Shown: positions 1 to 5,691 of the stretch, one piece after another
How positions within the stretch are numbered: position 1 is the first letter of the stretch
Layout: every line of letters starts with the position of its first letter
Source of the DNA: Candidatus Solibacter sp.
GTDB lineage: Bacteria > Acidobacteriota > Terriglobia > Bryobacterales > Bryobacteraceae
DNA: 9,438 nucleotides
Direction: 5' to 3'
NCBI GenBank assembly: GCA_017883345.1
Contig: JADGNT010000139.1
Location: forward strand, 1 to 9,438
Notes under the pieces: generated by a model
The model's input: the letters and a program-made list of their open reading frames with translations, nothing else
What the model was told of the DNA's origin: nothing
The model's database searches: none
Translations under genes and position numbers: made by a program

Positions 1-1
1 A

Positions 2-97
2 CTGCCCGTTCGGGACTGGGCGATCGGCGCCCATCGGCCTGAGCATATGCTATTCGCGTGCCAAGACCCTCTCCGGCGAGTGCTGCAAGCCCAGTGA
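2..97 (+). CDS. possible C-terminal end of a protein entering from the left edge
   Basis: The frame beginning at base 2 is open from the window edge to a TGA at 95-97 and would give about 31 residues ending in DPLRRVLQAQ. It has no visible start and no recognisable motif. The other two plus frames are less attractive: one stops at 40-42, and the other runs on antisense into the DUF2442 gene. The product is not identified. The call rests only on an open frame at a boundary, so it may be chance. The remaining bases up to 145 show nothing else I can support. Confidence 0.25.
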   Translation: MPVRDWAIGAHRPEHMLFACQDPLRRVLQAQ

Positions 98-145
98 CGG
101 AACGGGACTTACAAGGACTAATTCCGAACCGGGGACGTCGGCTAC

Positions 146-385
146 TCAAGCAGCCGCGCGAAGTAGAGGGCCGACCGCCAGGTCCTCGTCAATCAAGGGC
201 CAGTGGATACCATAACCGGAAGGCGAGAGTTCCGCTCGATTTCGTTCTACCAGGGATGCGTGGGCAAGCCGGTCGGAACACTTTTCCCAAGGAATCGACA
301 CAGACCCGGTTTCCATAATCACAATGAGCGCCTCGGGCGTCGTCTCGATTGCCTTTGCCAAAACCGGCTTCGTTTTACTTTGCAC
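146..385 (-). CDS. DUF2442 domain protein
   Basis: This encodes a protein of about 79 residues. Its C-terminal half carries the DUF2442 hallmark GYGIHWPLIDEDLAV (residues 57-71), preceded by a beta-rich stretch with the IPW...RLAHAS pattern (about 31-44) typical of the family. The GTG at 383-385 is chosen as start because GGAGG lies 5 bases upstream (391-395) and the resulting length fits short DUF2442 proteins. A TTG further upstream (437-439) would add 18 residues that look unlike the family. The gene starts inside the last codons of the DUF4160 gene (11-base overlap), so translational coupling is likely. The biochemical role of DUF2442 is not established. DUF4160 and DUF2442 genes are often found side by side, and a toxin-antitoxin-like partnership is only an inference. 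The domain call is firm and the function unknown. Confidence 0.86.
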   Translation of the reverse strand: MQSKTKPVLAKAIETTPEALIVIMETGSVSIPWEKCSDRLAHASLVERNRAELSPSGYGIHWPLIDEDLAVGPLLRAAA

Positions 386-635
386 GATCCCCTCCGAACT
401 GCTCTCGCCAAGCCACCACGATCTGATCGAAATGCTCAAAGATTATCTGCCGCACCTCGCGTCGCAAACGCGGCGTGCAGTTGTACTCAAAATCCTCGAC
501 GATATCGAAACGGTCCGGTTGCAGCCAATACTTGCAATCCGCATCTCCCTTCACCGCATGCACGTGCATCGGCTCATTGCCCTCGTTCGAATAGAAATGA
601 AACCGCCAGCCCTGCACATAGAGAATAGTGGGCAT
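375..635 (-). CDS. DUF4160 domain protein
   Basis: The 86-residue product matches the whole length of a typical DUF4160 protein. It opens with MPTILYVQGWRFHFYSNEGNEP, has the conserved H24-V-H26 pair, an acidic/basic turn with KYWLQP (35-40), and a C-terminal helix ending FDQIVVAWREQF. The two histidines are the family's most recognisable feature and could be catalytic or metal-binding, but this has not been shown from the sequence. No signal peptide or membrane segment is present, so it should be cytoplasmic. It is the upstream gene of a two-gene unit, and its stop codon lies inside the start region of the DUF2442 gene. A perfect TATAAT sits just upstream with almost no leader. No Shine-Dalgarno sequence is visible before its ATG, unlike the partner gene. 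Function is unknown; the family assignment is confident. Confidence 0.9.
   Translation of the reverse strand: MPTILYVQGWRFHFYSNEGNEPMHVHAVKGDADCKYWLQPDRFDIVEDFEYNCTPRLRREVRQIIFEHFDQIVVAWREQFGGDRAK
391..395 (-). promoter_or_regulatory. strong ribosome binding site of the DUF2442 gene
   Basis: On the minus strand the sequence reads GGAGGGGATC followed by GTG. The GGAGG core is 5 bases from the GTG at 383-385. It lies within the DUF4160 coding sequence and is the evidence for choosing the GTG start over the upstream TTG. Confidence 0.7.
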
Positions 636-649
636 CAGATCGCAATTCC

Positions 650-655
650 ATTATA
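650..655 (-). promoter_or_regulatory. -10 box (TATAAT) for the DUF4160-DUF2442 unit
   Basis: A perfect TATAAT lies on the minus strand 14 bases before the DUF4160 ATG. A start of transcription about 7 bases downstream would leave a leader of only about 8 bases, in keeping with the missing Shine-Dalgarno sequence. No good -35 hexamer is seen at 16-18 bases spacing, so the assignment rests on the -10 box and its position. Confidence 0.4.
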
Positions 656-704
656 GGGAGTTCAGGGGATTGCCACCACCTTCAACTTTCTTTTCCCCCT
701 CATT

Positions 705-933
705 TCAATCACTTCCAGACCCGAAAATCGGAATCCCATCCTTCCCAATGCTATAGCTCGAATAGTAGAGATGCGCACTCCACCCAAATCCCGCGGCCCA
801 TCCGGCTTCGACGCCATCCTATATATCGCCCAACGCGGCATCCCAGTGACCTCGGCCGCCGGCCGTGATTGCGCCATCGACATCCGGTTCCGCCACCTCC
901 CTGAAGGCCTCCGGACGATCGGCCGGTTTGCGT
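705..933 (-). pseudogene. possible decayed protein-coding remnant
   Basis: One minus-strand frame reads [20 protein letters not shown] and continues to a TAG at 819-821. It then resumes in the same frame with [10 protein letters not shown] and ends [17 protein letters not shown] before a TGA at 705-707. The residue mix looks protein-like, and the [11 protein letters not shown] segment recalls the C-terminal ends of type II pseudopilin-like proteins, but this resemblance is from memory and weak. There is an in-frame stop in the middle and no start codon or ribosome binding site. It may be a fossil gene end or simply chance reading of GC-rich DNA. Confidence 0.2.
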
Positions 934-1026
934 CACAAAAGTTCCCAGCCGCCCCGCAACCCGGTGCAACAAAGGAGCTTACTCCCACCCAAGAAATACA
1001 CCCAGCTTTTGGATTTTGCGTCACAA
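927..1026. repeat. 12-base direct repeat TTTGCGTCACAA, two copies
   Basis: TTTGCGTCACAA occurs exactly at 927-938 and 1015-1026, 88 bases apart. Both copies are followed within a few bases by a C-run (TTCCCA in the first, TCCCCA in the second). The second copy leads directly into the hairpin array before ileS. The cause is unknown; the copies may be remains of a dispersed repeat. Confidence 0.45.
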
Positions 1027-1029
1027 CGT

Positions 1030-1119
1030 CCCCACTTGTGGGGCCGGTTCCCTACCGGCGCCACTGGCGAAATCGCCAACCCTCCTCATCGCGTTTCCCC
1101 ACGGCGGAGCCTTCCGCCG
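1030..1119. repeat. array of four short hairpins upstream of ileS
   Basis: Four inverted repeats follow one another. CCCCAC-TT-GTGGGG lies at 1030-1043. GCCGGT-tccct-ACCGGC lies at 1043-1059. TGGCGA-AA-TCGCCA lies at 1065-1078. CGGCGGA-GCCT-TCCGCCG lies at 1102-1119. All stems are perfect over 6-7 bases. None is followed by a T-run, so they are not ordinary intrinsic terminators. They could be leader-RNA structure controlling ileS or a dispersed palindromic repeat. The sequence does not show T-box features. Confidence 0.5.
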
Positions 1120-1130
1120 CTCTACTTGGT

Positions 1131-1145
1131 ACCATGAGAGTTACC
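1131..1145 (+). repeat. 15-base sequence shared with the fucosidase gene start (copy 1)
   Basis: ACCATGAGAGTTACC at the possible upstream start of ileS is identical to 5701-5715 at the beginning of the fucosidase gene. The identity stops abruptly at both ends. Confidence 0.6.
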
Positions 1146-1151
1146 CCTAAA

Positions 1152-3962
1152 ATGGATCCGCAAAACGTAGTGCTGAAGCAGACCATCAATCTGCCAACGA
1201 CGGCTTTCTCCATGAAGGCCAACCTGCCGCAGGCCGAGCCCAAGATGCTGGCGCGGTGGGAAGAGGAGAAGCTGTATCACAAGATTCGCGCGTCGCGCGC
1301 CGGCCGGCCGGTGTACGTGCTGCACGACGGGCCCCCGTACGCCAACGGGCGCATCCACATGGGGACGGCGTTCAATAAGATCCTCAAGGATTTCGTGGTG
1401 AAATCGAAGACCATGGCGGGCTTCGATTCGCCCTACGTGCCGGGCTGGGATTGCCACGGCCTGCCGATCGAAATCAAAGTCGATAGCGAACTCGGCTCCA
1501 AGAAGGCGCGGATGACGGCGGTCGAGATCCGCCGCGCGTGCCGCAAGTACGCGGAGAAGTACGTCGATATCCAGCGGCAGGATTTCAAGCGGCTGGGTGT
1601 GCTGGGGCGCTGGGAAGATCCGTATCTCACGATGAGCGCGAAGTATCAGAGTGTGATCGCCGGCGCGTTCGTCGATTTCCTGGATCGCGGCTACGTGTAC
1701 AAGGGCCTGAAGCCGGTGCACTGGTGCATCAAGGACCGCACGGCGCTGGCCGAAGCGGAGGTGGAGTATGCGGACCACACCAGCCCTTCGATCTGGGTGC
1801 GGTTTGCGCTGGTCTCTGGCGCCGAGGCGATCGACCCGACGCTCGCCGGCCGCAAGGTATACGGGCTGATCTGGACCACCACGCCGTGGACCATCCCGGC
1901 GAACATGGCGATCGCCTACAACCCGCGCTACGAGTACGCGGCGGTGGATGTGGCGGGCGCGGTGTATCTGGTAGCGGCGGACCTGGTGAAGGTGACGGCG
2001 GAAAAACTGGGCTGGCGCGAGCGCCGGACCATCGCCACGTTCCCCGGCGCGCGCATTGAAGGCGCGGTGTTCCGCCATCCGCTCGTGGAGCGGGATTCGC
2101 TGGGCATTCTGGCCGACCACGTGACGCTGGAACAGGGCACCGGAGCGGTCCACACCGCGCCGGGACACGGACAGGAAGACTACACCATCGGGCAGAAGTA
2201 TGGCATCGCGACGTTTTGCCCGGTGGATGCGGCGGGGCGATTTTTCCGCGCGGAAGGCGCGCCGGGATATCTACCGGACGAGCTGATCGGCAAGACGGTT
2301 TGGGAAGGCAACCCGATCGTGCTGGAACTTTTGCAGGCAGCAGGCGCGCTCATGGGCATGGAGAAACTGGCGCACTCCTACCCGCACTGCTGGCGCTGCC
2401 ACCACCCGGTGATCTTCCGCGCCACCGAGCAGTGGTTCATCGGCATGGACTTGAACCATTTCCGCCAGGACGCGCTCGCCGCCATCAAGCAAGTCAAGTG
2501 GATGCCGGAGTGGGGGCAGGAGCGCATCTCCAACATGATCGCGGTGCGGCCCGACTGGTGCATCTCGCGGCAGCGTGTGTGGGGCGTGCCGATCATCGTG
2601 TTCTACTGCGAGGGCTGCCGCGAGGCGGTGACGGACCGCAAGATTCTGGACGGCATCGTGGGGCTCTTTGCCGAACACACGGCGGACATCTGGTACGAAC
2701 GCACGGCGGCGGAACTGCTGCCGGCCGGGCACGCGTGCGCCAAGTGCGGCGGCACGGAATTCGCCAAGGAGACGGACATTCTGGACGTGTGGTTCGATTC
2801 GGGATCGAGCCACCTGGCGGTGCTCAACGAGAGCTTCGGATTGCCGTGGCCGGCCGATGTATATCTGGAGGGCGGCGATCAGTATCGCGGCTGGTTCCAC
2901 AGTTCGCTGCTGGTGGGCACGGGCTTGCGGGGCAGTTCGCCTTACCGCGCGTGCCTGCTGAACGGCTGGGTGCTGGACGGCGAAGGCAAGGCGATGCACA
3001 AGTCGCTGGGCAACGCGGTGGATCCGGAGACCATCATCAAGGATCACGGCGCGGACATTCTGCGGCTGTGGACGGCGTCGGTGGAATTCAACGAAGACGT
3101 GCGCATGTCGGCGACCATTCTGACGCGCCTGGTGGATGCCTACCGCAAGCTGCGCAACACGTTCCGCTACATGCTGGGCAACCTGGCGGACTTCGACGCG
3201 GCGAGCGATGCGGTGCCGGCGGGCGAGATGGCGGAGTTGGACCAGTGGATGCTGCTGCGCGCCGAGGACCTGGTGGCGCGCTGCCGCGCCTGGTACGACA
3301 ACTTCGAGTTCCACAAGGTCTATCACGCGGTCTACGCCTTCTGCACGGTGGACCTGAGCGCGGTGTACTTCGATGTGCTGAAGGACCGGCTCTACACATC
3401 GGCGCCGAAATCGCTAGGAAGGCGCAGCGCGCAGACCGCGCTGTACCGGCTGCTGGACGCGTTCGTGCGATTGCTAGCGCCGCTGATGAGCTTCACCGCC
3501 GAAGAGGTGTGGGGACACATGGGACGCACCGAGAGCGTCCACCTGGCGTACTTCCCGGAGCCCGCCGACATCGCGGCCGGGCTGGACGATGCCGCGCGGA
3601 ACCGCACGGCCAACTGGGACCGTCTCATGCAGGTGAGGGATGTCGTACTGAAGCATTTGGATACGGCGCGCAACGAGAAATTGATCGGGGCGCCGCTGGA
3701 AGCGCGCGTGCGGCTCTCCGCCAATGGCGAACGGTACACGCTGCTGGAGCAGTACGCGGCACAACTGCCCGCGCTGTTCATCGTGTCGCAGGTGGAAGTG
3801 GAGCGGGCGGAAGGGGACGACCTCGGCGTGAAAGTGGAGCGCGCGGCGGGAGACAAATGCGAGCGCTGCTGGAAGTACACGACGGATGTCGGAAGAGACG
3901 CGAGTTTCCCGACCATCTGCCTGCCGTGTGCCGGGGCGGTCCACGAGATTCTCCATGGGTAA
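1152..3962 (+). CDS. ileS: isoleucyl-tRNA synthetase (bacterial IleRS type)
   Basis: The 936-residue cytoplasmic class I enzyme joins isoleucine to tRNA-Ile and hydrolyses mischarged valine. The nucleotide-binding region carries [15 protein letters not shown], so the HIGH motif reads HMGT (residues 69-72). WDCHGLPIE follows. The CP1 editing domain is marked by [10 protein letters not shown] (from residue 242) and [12 protein letters not shown] CxxC...CxxC insert follows, then [10 protein letters not shown] and the KMSKS loop as KAMHKS (613-618). The anticodon-binding domain ends in a zinc site with C903, C906, C923 and C926, as in ordinary bacterial IleRS. The ATG at 1152 is preferred because [17 protein letters not shown] fits the family's N terminus; ATG 1134 would add six residues. 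Neither start has a clear Shine-Dalgarno sequence. The 3' end overlaps lspA by 8 bases. Identity is certain and the start moderately so. Confidence 0.97.
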   Translation: MDPQNVVLKQTINLPTTAFSMKANLPQAEPKMLARWEEEKLYHKIRASRAGRPVYVLHDGPPYANGRIHMGTAFNKILKDFVVKSKTMAGFDSPYVPGWDCHGLPIEIKVDSELGSKKARMTAVEIRRACRKYAEKYVDIQRQDFKRLGVLGRWEDPYLTMSAKYQSVIAGAFVDFLDRGYVYKGLKPVHWCIKDRTALAEAEVEYADHTSPSIWVRFALVSGAEAIDPTLAGRKVYGLIWTTTPWTIPANMAIAYNPRYEYAAVDVAGAVYLVAADLVKVTAEKLGWRERRTIATFPGARIEGAVFRHPLVERDSLGILADHVTLEQGTGAVHTAPGHGQEDYTIGQKYGIATFCPVDAAGRFFRAEGAPGYLPDELIGKTVWEGNPIVLELLQAAGALMGMEKLAHSYPHCWRCHHPVIFRATEQWFIGMDLNHFRQDALAAIKQVKWMPEWGQERISNMIAVRPDWCISRQRVWGVPIIVFYCEGCREAVTDRKILDGIVGLFAEHTADIWYERTAAELLPAGHACAKCGGTEFAKETDILDVWFDSGSSHLAVLNESFGLPWPADVYLEGGDQYRGWFHSSLLVGTGLRGSSPYRACLLNGWVLDGEGKAMHKSLGNAVDPETIIKDHGADILRLWTASVEFNEDVRMSATILTRLVDAYRKLRNTFRYMLGNLADFDAASDAVPAGEMAELDQWMLLRAEDLVARCRAWYDNFEFHKVYHAVYAFCTVDLSAVYFDVLKDRLYTSAPKSLGRRSAQTALYRLLDAFVRLLAPLMSFTAEEVWGHMGRTESVHLAYFPEPADIAAGLDDAARNRTANWDRLMQVRDVVLKHLDTARNEKLIGAPLEARVRLSANGERYTLLEQYAAQLPALFIVSQVEVERAEGDDLGVKVERAAGDKCERCWKYTTDVGRDASFPTICLPCAGAVHEILHG

Positions 3963-4449
3963 GATGCGGGTGAAGGCGTACGGAATGGCGGCGGGAGTGT
4001 TGGCGCTCGACCGCCTCAGCAAGTGGCTCGTCGAGAGCAACGTCTCGGCGCTGGACACGGTGCGGGTGATCCCGGGGCTGTTCAACATCGTGCACTCGGA
4101 GAATCGCGGGATGGCGTTCGGTATCCTGAACGATTCCACTTACGAATGGCGCACCACGCTATTGATCGTGCTGTCGGCGGCGGCGGTGGTGTTTGTGGCG
4201 GCCATGCTGTGGAGCGCGCAGCGGCTGGACCGCTATTCCTTCTGGGGTCTCACGCTGATTCTGGGCGGGGCGGCGGGCAACGTGTTGGATCGCGCGGTGT
4301 GGGGACGGGTGACGGATTTTCTGGACTTCTACATCGGCGAGCATCACTGGCACACGTTCAACGTGGCGGATTCGGCGATCGTGATTGGCAGCGGGCTGCT
4401 GCTGATCGATCTGTTACGGCCGAAAAGGCAGGCGCCAAATGTACCCTGA
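3955..4449 (+). CDS. lspA: lipoprotein signal peptidase (signal peptidase II)
   Basis: This 164-residue inner-membrane aspartyl protease cuts the signal peptide from diacylglyceryl-modified prolipoproteins. Family hallmarks are LDRLSKW (18-24), [10 protein letters not shown] (47-56), [10 protein letters not shown] (104-113), VTDFLDF with D121, and FNVADSAI with D139. D121 and D139 correspond to the catalytic aspartate pair. About four hydrophobic segments are present, clearest at 67-86, 96-111 and 141-154. The ATG at 3955 overlaps the end of ileS by 8 bases; ATG 3964 is an alternative that would remove three residues. No strong Shine-Dalgarno sequence is seen, so translation is probably coupled to ileS. 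The ileS-lspA order is conserved in many bacteria. The stop overlaps the lgt start by 11 bases. Confidence 0.96.
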   Translation: MGKMRVKAYGMAAGVLALDRLSKWLVESNVSALDTVRVIPGLFNIVHSENRGMAFGILNDSTYEWRTTLLIVLSAAAVVFVAAMLWSAQRLDRYSFWGLTLILGGAAGNVLDRAVWGRVTDFLDFYIGEHHWHTFNVADSAIVIGSGLLLIDLLRPKRQAPNVP

Positions 4450-5224
4450 AATCTTCGGTCTCTCATTCCTGCACACCTATGGCGTGCTGGTGGCGGTGGC
4501 GTTTCTGAGCGCGCTCTGGCTGGCCGGGCGTCTTTCGCGGCAGGCGGGTCTGGATGCCGACGCCGTCACCAACCTGGGCATCTACTGCGCGCTGGCGGCG
4601 ATCGGCGGCGCCAAGCTGATGATGTTTCTGATCGATATCCCGTACTACACGCAGCACCCGGGCGAGATCTTTTCCCTCGGCACGCTACAGGCGGGCGGCG
4701 TGTTTTACGGCGGGCTGATCGCGGCGCTGGCGGTGGCGGTCTGGTACATGCGGAAGACCAGGCTTCCGGGCTGGAAGACCGCCGACGTTTTCGCGCCGGC
4801 GATCGCGCTGGGCCACGGCATCGGCCGCCTCGGCTGCTTTTCGGCGGGCTGCTGTTGGGGTGTGGAGTGCCACCGTCCGTGGGCGGTGACGTTTACCAGT
4901 CCGGTGGCGCACGATCTGGTGGGTGTGCCGCTCCATCTCCCGATACATCCAACACAGCTCTACGAAGCCTTTGCGGAGTTCGCCATCTTCGCCTTCCTCT
5001 ACTGGCGGAGCCGGAAACCGCACGGCGATGGAGGAATTATCGGGGCGTACCTCATGCTCTACTCGACGGCGCGGTTCACGGTGGAGTTCTTCCGGGTACA
5101 CGAGCAGGGGAATGTGCTGGGCGGGGCGTTGGATGCGTCGCAGTGGATCTCCGCGGGCCTGTTTCTGCTGGGCGCAGCTTGCCTCTGGCGGCAGCGGCGT
5201 AACACCGCGCAGACCCGCGGCTAA
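4439..5224 (+). CDS. lgt: prolipoprotein diacylglyceryl transferase
   Basis: This 261-residue inner-membrane enzyme transfers a diacylglyceryl group from phosphatidylglycerol to the lipobox cysteine, the step before cleavage by LspA. The Lgt signature is seen as HGIGRLGCFSAGCCWG (126-141), followed by RPWAVTF. Also present are GGVFYGG (86-92), HPTQLYEA, and STARFTVEFFR with the late conserved arginine. The GGVFYGG loop has tyrosine where E. coli Lgt has histidine, a substitution I believe occurs in other phyla. Several hydrophobic helices cover the whole length, as expected for a seven-helix protein. The ATG at 4439 lies within the last codons of lspA (11-base overlap), placing lgt in the same operon. 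It ends 13 bases from the end of a convergent gene, with no visible terminator between. Confidence 0.96.
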   Translation: MYPEIFGLSFLHTYGVLVAVAFLSALWLAGRLSRQAGLDADAVTNLGIYCALAAIGGAKLMMFLIDIPYYTQHPGEIFSLGTLQAGGVFYGGLIAALAVAVWYMRKTRLPGWKTADVFAPAIALGHGIGRLGCFSAGCCWGVECHRPWAVTFTSPVAHDLVGVPLHLPIHPTQLYEAFAEFAIFAFLYWRSRKPHGDGGIIGAYLMLYSTARFTVEFFRVHEQGNVLGGALDASQWISAGLFLLGAACLWRQRRNTAQTRG

Positions 5225-5237
5225 CTCTCGGCGAGTT

Positions 5238-5501
5238 CTACTCTTGGGACTTCTGGGCTTTCTTGGTCTTGGCCCAGCGGGCGCGCTGCGCGGCGGCAAT
5301 ACGCGCTCTTCCCTCGGCACTCATCCGATGCTTCTGCTTTTTGGGAGCGGCTTTACGCGCGCGCTTGGCGGCCGGGGCCGCGGCAGAGGTCTGTTTCAGC
5401 ATGCGCCGGAGGTCTGCCATCTTCTCTTCGATCTGCTGGAGGTGCTGCTGGTAACCCACCAGCGCAGCTTCCAAGGTCGCTTTGTCTAGACTAAGGGACA
5501 T
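5238..5501 (-). CDS. small basic protein with coiled-coil N terminus and Lys/Arg/Ala-rich tail
   Basis: The 87-residue product has two parts. Residues 8-37 form a probable amphipathic helix or coiled coil with heptad-like L10, L21, I24, M28, L31 and L35. Residues 45-87 are strongly basic: an Ala/Pro/Lys/Arg linker resembling histone H1 or AlgP tails, then RMSAEGRARIAAAQRARWAK (59-78). Similar tails occur in short hypothetical proteins of soil bacteria (recalled, not searched) and superficially resemble the NUMOD3 DNA-binding motif. A DNA- or RNA-binding role is plausible but unproven. The ATG at 5499-5501 is 9 bases from a TATAAT box, with no Shine-Dalgarno sequence, which suggests a leaderless or nearly leaderless message. 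It is convergent with lgt. The coding call rests on composition and promoter placement. Confidence 0.75.
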   Translation of the reverse strand: MSLSLDKATLEAALVGYQQHLQQIEEKMADLRRMLKQTSAAAPAAKRARKAAPKKQKHRMSAEGRARIAAAQRARWAKTKKAQKSQE

Positions 5502-5510
5502 ATGACGCTA

Positions 5511-5516
5511 ATTATA
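5511..5516 (-). promoter_or_regulatory. -10 box (TATAAT) of the small basic protein gene
   Basis: A perfect TATAAT on the minus strand lies 9 bases before the ATG, which predicts a leader of about 3 bases. No -35 hexamer is recognisable at normal spacing. Confidence 0.4.
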
Positions 5517-5587
5517 AGTCACGGAGGCAAGGATTGCGCTATTGGTTTTGGTGAAGATCGGTACCATTACGCACCGTAGCGTGACCT

Positions 5588-5655
5588 TTCAGGTTGCCAC
5601 GTCGGCGTCCTTGCCGACGTTCTTCGAAGAATGCCGGTACGAATACCGGCCTGAA
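5588..5655. repeat. branched palindromic element (three nested or tandem stems)
   Basis: Bases 5588-5592 (TTCAG) pair with 5651-5655 (CTGAA) to close the element. Inside lie CGTCGGC-gtcctt-GCCGACG (5600-5619), the perfect palindrome TTCTTCGAAGAA (5620-5631) and GCCGGTA-cgaa-TACCGGC (5633-5650). No T-run follows, so it is not a standard terminator. It lies between the divergent promoter of the small basic gene and the fucosidase gene. It could be a REP-like dispersed repeat, a leader-RNA structure, or a protein-binding site. Confidence 0.55.
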
Positions 5656-5679
5656 TGGCGCCACGCCCGCGCGCGCCGC

Positions 5680-5685
5680 GGAAGG
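5680..5685 (+). promoter_or_regulatory. ribosome binding site of the fucosidase gene
   Basis: GGAAGG lies 6 bases before the ATG at 5692. It decides the start in favour of MEKTMRVTARALIAA, which begins a good signal peptide, rather than the longer open frame running back to 5542 through the palindromic element. Confidence 0.65.
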
Positions 5686-5691
5686 TGCACA

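Larger units (their letters stand above)
656..1151. other. intergenic stretch between the DUF pair and ileS
   Basis: About 500 bases separate the divergent DUF4160 gene and ileS. No frame gives a convincing intact protein. The plus frame that runs into ileS is open from 771, but its residues before about 1134 are low-information and absent from IleRS proteins. The stretch contains a possible decayed minus-strand frame (705-933), a 12-base direct repeat (927-938 and 1015-1026) and four hairpins (1030-1119). I see no clear ileS promoter and no T-box leader hallmark. Confidence 0.5.

Noticed and set aside
203..656. Plus-strand open frames antisense to the DUF4160/DUF2442 genes
   Set aside because: They have no motif or ribosome binding site, while the minus strand encodes two full family matches.
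1102..1119. Hairpin CGGCGGA/TCCGCCG as a Rho-independent terminator
   Set aside because: It has no following T-run, and no gene ends just upstream on the plus strand.
771..1133. N-terminal extension of IleRS back to 771
   Set aside because: The frame is open, but the residues are unlike any IleRS N terminus and pass through the hairpin array. The family's N terminus begins near 1152.
1030..1151. T-box leader controlling ileS
   Set aside because: I see no T-box consensus, specifier stem or terminator/antiterminator pair, and the space before the start is short.
1122..2168. Long minus-strand open frame antisense to ileS (348 residues)
   Set aside because: It is rich in Arg/His/Ala with no recognisable motif and mirrors a GC-rich coding region. 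The opposite strand encodes an unmistakable IleRS.
2216..3973. Long plus-strand open frame in another phase of ileS (585 residues)
   Set aside because: Gly/Arg/Ala-rich low-complexity translation typical of shifted frames in GC-rich DNA; it overlaps the IleRS catalytic and C-terminal domains.
5225..5237. Bidirectional terminator between lgt and the convergent small gene
   Set aside because: The gap is only 13 bases and holds no stable stem with a T-run on either side.
5542..5691. N-terminal extension of the fucosidase back to 5542
   Set aside because: It would bury the signal peptide, and it translates the palindromic element. GGAAGG supports the ATG at 5692.
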